NCBI GenBank assembly: GCA_041742255.1
Contig: JBGSIZ010000174.1
Location: forward strand, 1 to 17,822
DNA length: 17,822 nt
Origin: JBGSIZ01 sp041742255
GTDB taxonomy: Bacteria > Pseudomonadota > Alphaproteobacteria > Rhodobacterales > Rhodobacteraceae
Direction of reading: 5' to 3'
The position numbers and the translations under genes were made by a program. Below are positions 8,225 through 14,878 of the stretch, in pieces. The notes under the pieces were generated by a model. The model saw only the letters and a list, made by a program, of their open reading frames with translations. It was not told the DNA's origin and searched no databases. Numbering within the stretch: position 1 is the first letter of the stretch; the number at the start of each line of letters is the position of its first letter.

Positions 8225-8730
8225 GTTGTCGCCGGCATCGGCTGTGTATTGGGGTTACCTTCGTCGACAAATGTGTCGATCTGCTCTTTCTGGCGGGTGG
8301 GCTCGTGTGTGTCCGTGGCGCGAGTTGCCTTGGCATAACGGCTGGCTGCAAATCCCAGAAGGGCAGCACCGCCCAGAAACAGGAACGGATTGTCACGGGC
8401 GATCTTGCTTGCCATTTGGACCATCTCGCCAAGATCCTTGTCGCGGATCGCATCCGAAACATCAGCAAGGCTGGTGGAAATCTGACCGATTGTCCGCTCT
8501 TGAGCAGACCCGCCACGCAGTTCCTCCGAGGCACGGCGCAACGCCTTGGCCACACCCTTGACCTCTTTGGCCACATCGGTTTTTGCATCATCAGCACGTG
8601 CGCGGACTTCGGTCACTGCCTCGCCGAGCTTGTGGGTGGCTGCCTGTTTGATGTCAGATGCCACGCTGTTGATCATTGATCCCGCCTCGGATGAGGGGGA
8701 CGCGGTTTCTTGAGTGTGATCATCAATCAT
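8221..8730 (-). CDS. Nutrient-deprivation-induced-like membrane-anchored protein
   Basis: Predicted 169-residue protein. A long charged helical region comes first (KQAATHKLGEAVTEVRARAD, then AKEVKGVAKALRRASEELRG), with a single C-terminal membrane anchor at about 113-131 (NPFLFLGGAALLGFAASRYA) and a polar tail. The layout resembles ElaB/DUF883-type and rhizobial nutrient-deprivation-induced proteins, which occur in the same company of holin-X and DUF3618 genes; the family match is by recall and moderate. It is the first gene of a probable four-gene - strand operon ending in katE. A stress-type promoter candidate lies about 100 bases upstream. The start at 8730 has a weak AAAGG site. Confidence 0.7.
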   Translation of the reverse strand: MIDDHTQETASPSSEAGSMINSVASDIKQAATHKLGEAVTEVRARADDAKTDVAKEVKGVAKALRRASEELRGGSAQERTIGQISTSLADVSDAIRDKDLGEMVQMASKIARDNPFLFLGGAALLGFAASRYAKATRATDTHEPTRQKEQIDTFVDEGNPNTQPMPATT

Positions 8731-8832
8731 CGGGTTTGCCTTTCTGGCTGGTCTGCACTGAACGGGGCGGTGTATTGAGAACCGCCGGTCGCACCGGCCA
8801 GTCTCAAAACGCCGTTATTGTTCTGTGTGATC

Positions 8833-8857
8833 AACACTTGCAGCGCACCATCGTTCC
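8833..8857 (-). promoter_or_regulatory. Candidate EcfG-type promoter of the stress operon
   Basis: Read on the - strand: GGAAC (8857-8853), 16 bases, then TGTT (8836-8833). This is one mismatch from the GGAAC-N16-CGTT pattern found exactly on the other strand of the same intergenic region. It leaves a leader of about 95 bases before ATG 8730. No other - strand candidate in the region fits as well. Confidence 0.4.
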
Positions 8858-8971
8858 CGTTCCCGGCCTTTGACCCGCCGTCATGTGGCGGTCCAAAAGC
8901 CGCTGCAGGCAAACTGTCGCCACAAGTTCGGTAACAAGCGCGGGAATATGCCCGGCACCTTGCATGGGCAT

Positions 8972-8996
8972 GGAACGCACCCTGCATGCGCGCGTT
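8972..8996 (+). promoter_or_regulatory. Candidate EcfG-type (general stress) promoter of the PRC-barrel gene
   Basis: GGAAC at 8972-8976 and CGTT at 8993-8996, with exactly 16 bases between. This is the consensus -35/-10 arrangement reported for alphaproteobacterial EcfG sigma factors. Transcription would begin near 9003, giving a leader of about 40 bases to ATG 9042. The intergenic position and direction both fit. Whether the genome encodes EcfG, NepR and PhyR cannot be seen here. Confidence 0.6.
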
Positions 8997-9041
8997 AACG
9001 GTCAGAGCCAATTCGCTCGTGCAAAAAACGGGAAATGACAA

Positions 9042-9338
9042 ATGGATCACACAAAACATGCGCCGCTTGCGGCAACCGACATCAACGAATCCAACTTGAT
9101 GGATGCCACCATCTACGGTCCGCTCGATGAAAAAATTGGGACGGTTGCGCATGTGCATGGCACTGGGTCGATGACGCAGGTGATCGTCGATGTGGGTGGA
9201 TTTCTGGGCATCGGGTCAAAGCCTGTAGCACTTGACGCCAACCAGCTGTCGTTCATGCGGGATGAAACCGGGTCGGTTCACGCCACAACCACATGGACCA
9301 AAGACCAGGTCAATGACCTGCCCGAACACCACCACTAA
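9042..9338 (+). CDS. PRC-barrel domain protein
   Basis: Predicted 98-residue soluble protein. Residues about 18-85 match a PRC-barrel fold (MDATIYGPLDEKIGTVAHVH, then VIVDVGGFLGIGSKPVALD), the small beta-barrel named after the photosynthetic reaction-centre H subunit and found in many stand-alone stress-associated proteins. Ends in a His-rich tail (PEHHH). The ligand or partner is unknown. It is transcribed divergently from the 8730 operon across a 311-base region with facing stress-type promoter motifs, so joint induction is likely. No good T-run terminator follows; a CGTCAC/GTGACG inverted repeat lies just downstream (about 9355-9382). Confidence 0.85.
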   Translation: MDHTKHAPLAATDINESNLMDATIYGPLDEKIGTVAHVHGTGSMTQVIVDVGGFLGIGSKPVALDANQLSFMRDETGSVHATTTWTKDQVNDLPEHHH

Positions 9339-9444
9339 TAGATCGCCGGAGCACGTCACAGGCATGCAGGGTGCAGTGACGTCCGGTCAAACGATCCGGA
9401 AATGATACCGGGTGGGGCGGATCCGTTCCACCTGAAAAAGGCAA

Positions 9445-10467
9445 ATGGGGTCTGGTCGGATGAGTGACAAAATCAGGGTCGCCGGGCACAAGAGTGTCTG
9501 GGATGAACGGCGTCTGCGCGTTGCAACGGATGCGGGCGGAATTGCGCTATGGTCTTGGAATGTCGATACGGACCGGATCACGATGGACAAACGCGCGTTT
9601 GACATCTGGGGCCTGCCAGAAACCAACGAAATCACGTTTGAGGAATTATCGGTATGTGTTCTTCCGGCGGACCTCGACAAGGTCAAAGAGGCATTCAACG
9701 CCACACGGGATCTCAGCGGGGCGTATGAAACCGATTTTCGGATCTTGCACGGGGATGACGTGCGGTGGGTTTCTGCGCGGGGCCGTGGTGACGACCAAGG
9801 CATCATCGACCGGATCATGTATGGCGTGTTCCTTGACGTCTCCGGTCGCAAGCGGGCCGAGGAAAATTGGGAAATTGTATCCAGCGAGATGCACCACCGG
9901 ATCACGAACCTGTTTTCGCTGTCGTCGGCGCTGGCCTCGATTGCCTCCAGAAGTTCGACGACCAAGGACGAGATGCTCGCCGACCTGACCCAGCGGTTGC
10001 GCGGCCTTGCGGCGGCACACGATCTCATTCTACCCGGTTTCGACCATCAGAAACACGCGGTGAACCTCAAGGATCTGTTGACCGTCCTATTGACGCCCTA
10101 CCGGACGGACATAACGCAATCCGACAGCGTCGTTATCTCGGCGCCCGAGTTCAAGGCCGGCGAAACATCAATCACTTCGATCGCCATGCTCATTCATGAA
10201 CTTGCCACGAACTCGGCAAAATATGGGGCGCTGTCCGCGGATAACGGACGGTTGACGTTGTCATGCCATGACCATGCCGACGAGATCGAAATCGTCTGGA
10301 CCGAACACGGTGGCCCGGAACCGGATGCATCTGCTCTCAAGTCCGGCTTTGGCCGACAGATGAAAGATCGGATCATCAAACAACTCAAAGGGTCCATCAC
10401 CCGGACCTGGACCAAGGACGGCCTGATCGTGTCGATGCGCATGCAAAAGGCGCAGTTAAGCGCCTAA
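9445..10467 (+). CDS. PAS-domain HWE-family sensor histidine kinase
   Basis: Predicted 340-residue cytoplasmic kinase. A PAS domain spans about 20-135 (GGIALWSWNVDTDRITMDKR; ends GVFLDVSGRKRAEE). The H-box is SEMHHRITNLFSLSSALA with phosphoacceptor His151. The N-box is LIHELATNSAKYGAL with Asn256. The Trp-x-Glu motif (VWTEHGG, Trp285 and Glu287) that defines the HWE family and a short glycine loop (GFGRQM) follow. There are no membrane segments, so the stimulus is cytosolic; the flavin-type Cys of LOV domains is not evident. An ATG at 9460 is an alternative start; 9445 has AAAAAGG only 3 bases ahead. It faces two response regulators on the other strand and ends 23 bases from the first, which suggests they are partners. 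HWE kinases often act in alphaproteobacterial general stress signalling; that role here is inferred. Confidence 0.9.
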   Translation: MGSGRMSDKIRVAGHKSVWDERRLRVATDAGGIALWSWNVDTDRITMDKRAFDIWGLPETNEITFEELSVCVLPADLDKVKEAFNATRDLSGAYETDFRILHGDDVRWVSARGRGDDQGIIDRIMYGVFLDVSGRKRAEENWEIVSSEMHHRITNLFSLSSALASIASRSSTTKDEMLADLTQRLRGLAAAHDLILPGFDHQKHAVNLKDLLTVLLTPYRTDITQSDSVVISAPEFKAGETSITSIAMLIHELATNSAKYGALSADNGRLTLSCHDHADEIEIVWTEHGGPEPDASALKSGFGRQMKDRIIKQLKGSITRTWTKDGLIVSMRMQKAQLSA

Positions 10468-10490
10468 GGACACAGGCGCGGGTGACCCTT

Positions 10491-11087
10491 TCAGTCGCTT
10501 TTCCTCTGAACCCTTGCCACCGCTTCGGCAAGGGCACCGGTGTCAATCGGCTTTCTGATCCACGCGATTGCATGGCATGGTTCTGCACGTTTTTGCGTCG
10601 CCGGATCGCTGTAGGACGAGATAAAGATCGACCGGAGGCCATAGGTTTCAAACAGATCCAATGCGGCACCGACACCGTCTGTTTTACCCTTGAGATTGAT
10701 ATCCATCGTGACGAAATCGGGTCGATGCTCATGGGCGAGGACGCAGGCGTCAACGGCGTTTATGGCAATTCCGACCACATCGGCGTTCATATCCTCCAGC
10801 ATCATTTCAAGCTCCATCGCGACAACGGCTTCATCCTCGACAATCAAAACCCGCAATCGGCGGGGACTGGCGGGACCTGCGTGCAGCGCCGGGCTTCGGT
10901 CGGACCTAGCACTAGGTTGGGCCGTAGACGGCTTTTTGACTGTCTCGACAATATCTCTACGGCAGCGGCGATGCGCCGCAAACTCGAACCGGCCAAGCGC
11001 CGCGCCGCGCTCACCCGCAGCCATTCCCACGGCCATGGTCCCTGCAAGACACACAGTCGCCGGTTCACAATAAGCAAGATGCGGCAT
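10491..11087 (-). CDS. Receiver-domain response regulator with N-terminal extension
   Basis: Predicted 198-residue protein. A CheY-like receiver occupies about 78-195. It has the acidic pair Glu84-Asp85 (VLIVEDEAVVAMELEMMLED), phosphoacceptor Asp129 (FVTMDINLKGKTDG), Ser157/Ser158 at the Thr/Ser position (IFISSYSD) and Lys179 (IRKP). No output domain follows. The first 75 residues have no recognisable fold and are not the sigma-like domain of PhyR. The start at 11087 is supported by GGGAGG 5 bases upstream; the open frame continues to 11168 and would overlap the FixJ-type gene. The receiver resembles stand-alone receivers that exchange phosphate with HWE kinases. Its stop is 23 bases from that of the convergent HWE kinase; it is probably cotranscribed with the FixJ-type gene 58 bases upstream. 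Confidence 0.82.
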   Translation of the reverse strand: MPHLAYCEPATVCLAGTMAVGMAAGERGAALGRFEFAAHRRCRRDIVETVKKPSTAQPSARSDRSPALHAGPASPRRLRVLIVEDEAVVAMELEMMLEDMNADVVGIAINAVDACVLAHEHRPDFVTMDINLKGKTDGVGAALDLFETYGLRSIFISSYSDPATQKRAEPCHAIAWIRKPIDTGALAEAVARVQRKSD

Positions 11088-11092
11088 CCATA

Positions 11093-11098
11093 CCTCCC
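11093..11098 (-). promoter_or_regulatory. Ribosome binding site deciding the receiver-protein start
   Basis: GGGAGG on the - strand lies 5 bases before ATG 11087. The ATG at 11091 is in a different frame and only 1 base from the site. This supports the 198-residue form with its unexplained N-terminal extension. Confidence 0.6.
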
Positions 11099-11145
11099 TA
11101 AGATGTCGGTGGGCGTGGTCGGCGCCGCGTGGCCCTTTGATTGGG

Positions 11146-11781
11146 TCACTCGGCCTGGCTCGCCTCAAGAAACAGCTTTACCAATGCGGGCAGCGACGTG
11201 GCGCCCGTCTTGGCCATGACGCTCGCGCGGTGGTTTTCGACCGTGCGCTGGTTGATCTCCAATGCGGCGGCGATGATCTTGTTCGGCTTGCCATCAAGGA
11301 CCAACATCAGCACGTCGTTTTCACGCGGGGTAATCGCGTCAAACCGGGCCTTGGCCTCGGTGCGGGCGTGTTCACGTGCACGGCTGTCGCGGGCCCCCTC
11401 CATTGCGATGCTGACCGCTGCAAACAGCATTTTGGCATCTGCGGGCTTTTCGATGAAATCGGCGGCACCAGCCTTCAACGCGGCAACGGCCGTTGCCGCG
11501 TCACCCCGCCCTGTCAACATAATCGCGGGAATGCGCAGGTTTTCGTCCCGCAATTGTTCAAGAAGGGCAACACCATCCATTCCCGGCAGCATCACATCCA
11601 CAACCAGACAAGTATCCCCCGACGGACGTGGGCCCTCCAGAAAGTCCTCGGCGGAAAAATGATCGCAAACCTCCCAACCAGCACTTTCAAACAATAGCCT
11701 TTCCGCCTCGCGCAGCACGGGGTTGTCCTCGATCACATGAATGACGGCGGAAAAAAATGCCGCGGTATGGGCATCCGGCAC
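11146..11781 (-). CDS. FixJ-family response regulator (receiver plus LuxR-type HTH)
   Basis: Predicted 211-residue DNA-binding regulator. The receiver at about 13-130 has Glu18-Asp19 (VIHVIEDNPVL), phosphoacceptor Asp62 (LVVDVMLPGMDG), Thr90 (IMLTGRGD) and Lys112 (IEKPAD). A linker leads to a LuxR/GerE-type helix-turn-helix at about 146-205 (ITPRENDVLMLVLDGKPNKI, then INQRTVENHRASVMAKTGA). All phosphorylation residues are present, so it should be functional. Its start is GTG 11781; no in-frame ATG precedes the receiver, and the upstream AAGG is weak and distant. It is the first gene of a two-gene - strand unit. The HWE kinase at 9445 is the only kinase in the window and the likely phosphate source. 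Target promoters are not identifiable. Confidence 0.9.
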   Translation of the reverse strand: MPDAHTAAFFSAVIHVIEDNPVLREAERLLFESAGWEVCDHFSAEDFLEGPRPSGDTCLVVDVMLPGMDGVALLEQLRDENLRIPAIMLTGRGDAATAVAALKAGAADFIEKPADAKMLFAAVSIAMEGARDSRAREHARTEAKARFDAITPRENDVLMLVLDGKPNKIIAAALEINQRTVENHRASVMAKTGATSLPALVKLFLEASQAE

Positions 11782-11891
11782 CGGCCCGTCGCCTTAAATT
11801 GACGCGCGGTCCAACGGCGACGCCATCAGTTTCCAATCAGCGTCAGCACGAGGGTCAGGCACTCTGTCCGCGCGGTCAACATCCGAAGCCA

Positions 11892-12119
11892 TCAGCGCAC
11901 GTCGTTCTGAAGAACGGCCACGATGTATTTCGCACGGCGAATGCGCGCAGAGCTGTGGGTCAGGGGGTGCCTGTTTTCTTCGTCCAGAATATGGCGCGCC
12001 CACCCGATCCGCACGTCATCGCGCCCGGATTGCCGAGCGGCGCTGTGCCAGTCGCTCGAATTGTGTTCCTGCGACGGATCAAGTGTAGGCGTCTTTCGGA
12101 TTTTTGCGGTGGCCATCAT
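11892..12119 (-). CDS. Hypothetical small protein
   Basis: 75-residue ORF with tandem ATG codons at 12119 and 12116. I do not recognise it. Third codon positions are strongly GC-biased, as in the neighbouring real genes. The second half looks like two amphipathic helices (DVRIGWARHILDEENRHPLT, then ARIRRAKYIVAVLQNDV). The composition is basic (His- and Arg-rich) with no membrane segment or signal peptide. Overlapping frames at 11794-12003 (-) and 11757-12197 (+) look less protein-like. It lies 110 bases upstream of the FixJ-type gene on the same strand and might share its transcript. The ribosome site is weak (CAGGG). Confidence 0.5.
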   Translation of the reverse strand: MMATAKIRKTPTLDPSQEHNSSDWHSAARQSGRDDVRIGWARHILDEENRHPLTHSSARIRRAKYIVAVLQNDVR

Positions 12120-12706
12120 GGTGCCCTGTCTGGTTTCGCACGTCCGTCACGGGATGGACGCCAACAACGCGCAAATCCCATATCGGCATTCCATTAACGC
12201 CGTTGGAGTGGAAACCGTTGCAAAGAAATGTCGAGGGTGAGTTATTGCCCAAATCTTGGCCGGAGTTGCGGCTACCATTCTCCGGTCTGCACCTGCCGAT
12301 CATTTTGGATTTGTGCCGAAGTTGGTCAGGGAACGGACCGAACGGTAACCACTCCGTGGTTCGCAGGCCGGGCCCAAGGCGGAAAAGCGCCGCCACTTCC
12401 GCTTTGCTTTCTGCCATCATGGTGAACACCCACAGCGTGGGAAAATTTTTGTGGATACTGTGAAGGTAAACCCACTGACAAACGGCGGCGTCCACGGGGA
12501 GCGGCTGGACCTGCAGGTCCAGAAGGAATGCCACTTGGTTAACGATCTGCTTGGAACAGCAGCAATTACACATGCGGCAATGCGTCCAGAAAACCAGGGG
12601 CAATTCACAGTAGGTGTCTTGCCTGCCATCGCCAACCCATTTTGTAACAACTAAACGAGCGGAATCCCTTGTCATCAGGAAAATTTTTTCGATGAACGGG
12701 TTAGGA
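12120..12706. other. Gene-less stretch beside tRNA-Thr
   Basis: About 590 bases in which every open frame has unusual composition and no recognisable domain, including a 198-residue - strand frame at 12079-12675 rich in Cys, His and Trp. A short + frame at 12451-12654 (GTG start, 67 residues) is the least implausible, but it has no recognised family. It contains an 18-bp perfect palindrome at 12505-12522. The flanking position to the 3' end of a tRNA would suit a decayed integration site, but I found no repeat of the tRNA end. Confidence 0.5.
12505..12522. repeat. 18-bp perfect palindrome
   Basis: CTGGACCTGCAGGTCCAG is identical to its own reverse complement over all 18 bases. It is in the gene-less stretch near tRNA-Thr. 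It could be a dimeric regulator operator or a recombinase site, but no second copy was noticed in the window. Confidence 0.55.
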
Positions 12707-12781
12707 TGGTGCTGTGAGAGAGGATTGAACTCTCGACCTCTCCCTTACCAAGGGAGTGCTCTGCCACTGAGCTACCACAGC
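12707..12781 (-). tRNA. tRNA-Thr (anticodon GGT)
   Basis: Read on the - strand, it folds as a full cloverleaf. The acceptor stem is GCTGTGG with TCACAGC (one G-T pair). The D stem is GCTC/GAGC and the anticodon stem CTCCC/GGGAG, with loop TTGGTAA (anticodon GGT). The T arm is GAGAG-TTCAATC-CTCTC. The discriminator base A is followed by an encoded CCA at 12709-12707. The GGT anticodon reads ACC and ACT threonine codons. All arms are intact and no intron is present. Confidence 0.96.
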
Positions 12782-12868
12782 ATCCGTGAGGCGGGGGATT
12801 AGCGCCAAACCTGAACTGGTGCAAGCCCTGACTGGACGGTTTTTGCGGGTTCCGGTATCAGGGCGGGT

Positions 12869-13021
12869 ATGGAGCGCAGTTCAGACAAACCTGCCCTGAA
12901 AAAGGGCCCCGTCACCCGCCAAGACCGGTTGAAGGCGGCGTTGAAGGCCAATATGGCCAAACGCAAGGCACAGGCGCGCGATCGGGCCAAGACCCCGGAT
13001 GCAGAGAACAAGAAAGAGTAG
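12869..13021 (+). CDS. Small basic protein upstream of murA
   Basis: 50-residue ORF with ATG 12869 and TAG ending at 13021. The sequence is Lys/Arg/Ala-rich and should be helical (TRQDRLKAALKANMAKRKAQ, then ARDRAKTPDAENKKE), with no membrane segment. Similar short basic ORFs directly before murA are familiar in Rhodobacteraceae; no function is known. A purine-rich site (AGGGCGGG) lies just ahead of the start. The gap to murA is only 6 bases, so the two are very likely cotranscribed and may be translationally coupled. It may be a nucleic-acid-binding or ribosome-associated peptide, but that is only a guess from composition. Confidence 0.75.
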   Translation: MERSSDKPALKKGPVTRQDRLKAALKANMAKRKAQARDRAKTPDAENKKE

Positions 13022-13027
13022 GCAGGC

Positions 13028-14296
13028 ATGGATTCGATCATCGTCACGGGCGGCGCGGAACTCAAGGGGCAGATCCAGATTGCCGGGGCCAAGAATGCGG
13101 CCCTGACCTTGATGCCTGCCACGTTGTTGACCGAAGAACCGCTGACCCTGACCAATGCCCCCCGGTTGTCGGATATCAAGACGATGACCGCTTTGTTGCA
13201 GTCGCTGGGGGCCGAAGTTGTGTCGATGCACGGCGGCAAGGTGCAGGCGATGTCGTCCCATGGTCTGACCTCGACCCGCGCCGACTACGAGATTGTGCGC
13301 AAGATGCGCGCCTCCAACCTTGTGCTGGGTCCGTTGTTGGCCCGGTTTGGCGAAGCGGTTGTGTCGTTGCCCGGCGGGTGCGCCATTGGTGCCCGCCCGA
13401 TGGATATCCACACCACCGCCCTGGAGGCGATGGGGGCCACGATTGACCTGCGCGATGGGTATTTGCACGCCACGACCAAGGGCGGGTTGAAGGGCGCCAT
13501 GATCCACCTGCGGTTTGCCAGCGTGGGGGCCACAGAAAACGTCATGATGGCCGCAACCCTTGCCAAGGGCACGACCGTGATCGAGAACGCCGCCCGCGAG
13601 CCCGAGATCGTAGACCTTGCCACCTGTTTGCGCCGGATGGGTGCCCAGATCGAAGGTGACGGCACCAGCCGTATAGAGATCCAAGGCGTGGACCGTTTGG
13701 GGGGCGCGACCCATCCCGTTGTCACCGACCGTATCGAACTGGGCACCTATATGTTGGCCCCTGTCATCGCGGGTGGCGAGGTTGAGTGCATCGGTGGCCG
13801 GATCGACCTTGTCGCCGCCTTTGCCGAGAAATTGCAGGCGGCAGGTGTCGAGGTGACCGAAACCCCAACCGGTCTGAAGGTCAAACGCGCCAATGGCCGC
13901 CCGCATGCCGTCGATGTCACAACCGAACCCTTTCCCGGTTTCCCCACCGATTTGCAGGCCCAGATGATGGCGATGCTCTGCACCGCGTCGGGCACCTCTG
14001 TGTTGGAAGAAAAGATATTCGAGAACCGGTTCATGCATGCCCCCGAATTGATCCGGATGGGGGCGCGGATTGAAGTGCAGGGTGGTCAGGCCACTGTTAC
14101 CGGGGTGGACACATTGCGCGGGGCCCCCGTTATGGCCACGGATTTGCGCGCGTCGGTGTCGTTGATCCTTGCCGGATTGGCCGCCGAAGGCGAAACCCGC
14201 GTGAACCGCGTCTATCACCTTGATCGCGGGTATGAACTTGTCGAGGACAAATTGAGCGCAGTGGGTGCCCGGATCGAACGGGTGGCCGGCGAATGA
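13028..14296 (+). CDS. murA: UDP-N-acetylglucosamine 1-carboxyvinyltransferase
   Basis: 422 residues, close to the usual length. It catalyses the first committed step of peptidoglycan synthesis, transferring enolpyruvate from phosphoenolpyruvate to UDP-GlcNAc in the cytoplasm. The N-terminal motif GQIQIAGAKNAALTLMP carries the substrate-binding Lys22-Asn23. LPGGCAIGARPMDIH carries the catalytic Cys118, so the enzyme should be of the fosfomycin-sensitive type. TEPFPGFPTDLQAQMMAM carries the conserved Asp308 of the active site. The chain is intact to its C-terminus (RGYELVEDKLSAVGARIERV). The gene follows the small basic ORF by 6 bases, and its stop overlaps the next start as ATGA. Confidence 0.98.
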   Translation: MDSIIVTGGAELKGQIQIAGAKNAALTLMPATLLTEEPLTLTNAPRLSDIKTMTALLQSLGAEVVSMHGGKVQAMSSHGLTSTRADYEIVRKMRASNLVLGPLLARFGEAVVSLPGGCAIGARPMDIHTTALEAMGATIDLRDGYLHATTKGGLKGAMIHLRFASVGATENVMMAATLAKGTTVIENAAREPEIVDLATCLRRMGAQIEGDGTSRIEIQGVDRLGGATHPVVTDRIELGTYMLAPVIAGGEVECIGGRIDLVAAFAEKLQAAGVEVTETPTGLKVKRANGRPHAVDVTTEPFPGFPTDLQAQMMAMLCTASGTSVLEEKIFENRFMHAPELIRMGARIEVQGGQATVTGVDTLRGAPVMATDLRASVSLILAGLAAEGETRVNRVYHLDRGYELVEDKLSAVGARIERVAGE

Positions 14297-14769
14297 CCGA
14301 CGCCCGGTTTGAAGACGGCGGCGAGGCCCCGCTGCGGATCAAGGCGCTGGAGGCCGACGACGTGCCCGTGTTGTCCGCGCTTGTGCAGGACGCCGTTTTT
14401 CCGGCCACCGAAATGACATGGGCCCGCAAGGACCGCCGTTTTGCCATTCTGCTCAACCGGTTCCGGTGGGAAGACGTGGACGCCGCCCAGACCCGCAAGC
14501 GCCCCGTAGAGCGGGTGCAGTCCGTGTTGTTGTTCGAGGATGTGATCCGCGTGCAGACCATCGGCGTGAACAAGGCCGACGCCGATGCGGTGCTGTCCCT
14601 GCTGTCGGTGGCGTTTGAACCCGGCGACGATGGCATGGGCCGCGTGGTTCTGACGCTGGCAGGGGACGGAGCCATTGCGCTGGAGGTTGAGGCGCTGGAA
14701 ATTGTCCTGCGCGATGTGACCCGCCCGTATGTTGCTCCGTCCGGTCAGGTGCCCGAACACCGGGACTAG
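14293..14769 (+). CDS. DUF2948 family protein
   Basis: 158-residue soluble protein with no signal peptide or membrane segment. The N-terminal part (LRIKALEADDVPVLSALVQD, then AVFPATEMTWARKDRRFAIL) and WEDVDAAQTRKRPVERVQS are recognisable as the alphaproteobacterial DUF2948 family. In Rhodobacteraceae it is regularly found between murA and hisD. The molecular function is unknown; the conserved position suggests a housekeeping role. The start overlaps the murA stop by four bases (ATGA), implying translational coupling. A 109-base gap follows before hisD, the widest in this cluster. Confidence 0.88.
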   Translation: MTDARFEDGGEAPLRIKALEADDVPVLSALVQDAVFPATEMTWARKDRRFAILLNRFRWEDVDAAQTRKRPVERVQSVLLFEDVIRVQTIGVNKADADAVLSLLSVAFEPGDDGMGRVVLTLAGDGAIALEVEALEIVLRDVTRPYVAPSGQVPEHRD

Positions 14770-14866
14770 GGCGGGACTGGCATCCGCCGCAATGGTTTCA
14801 GTCAAAATGTCCCACCCCGCCGCGGCCATTGAAGCCCCCGTGCGGGGCCGTTATCAGGGGCCCAAC

Positions 14867-14871
14867 AGGAG
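14867..14871 (+). promoter_or_regulatory. Ribosome binding site deciding the hisD start
   Basis: AGGAG lies 7 bases before ATG 14879. The open frame extends back to 14729 inside the DUF2948 gene, but those 50 codons are not protein-like and lack such a site. Confidence 0.75.
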
Positions 14872-14878
14872 TTGGACC

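Noticed and set aside
9398..9427. GGAAA...CGTT upstream of the HWE kinase, considered as a third stress promoter
   Set aside because: The -35 has a mismatch and the spacer is 21 bases, too long for an EcfG-type promoter.
10460..10479. GCGCC/GGCGC hairpin between the convergent kinase and receiver genes, considered as a shared terminator
   Set aside because: Only a 5-bp stem with a 10-base loop and no T-run on either strand.
12079..12675. 198-residue - strand ORF next to tRNA-Thr
   Set aside because: Odd Cys/Trp/His-rich composition, no domain, and it overlaps the better small ORF at 11892-12119.
12881..14218. 445-residue - strand open frame across murA
   Set aside because: It is antisense to an intact, motif-complete murA and is His/Gln/Gly-rich, the usual appearance of a shadow frame in GC-rich DNA.
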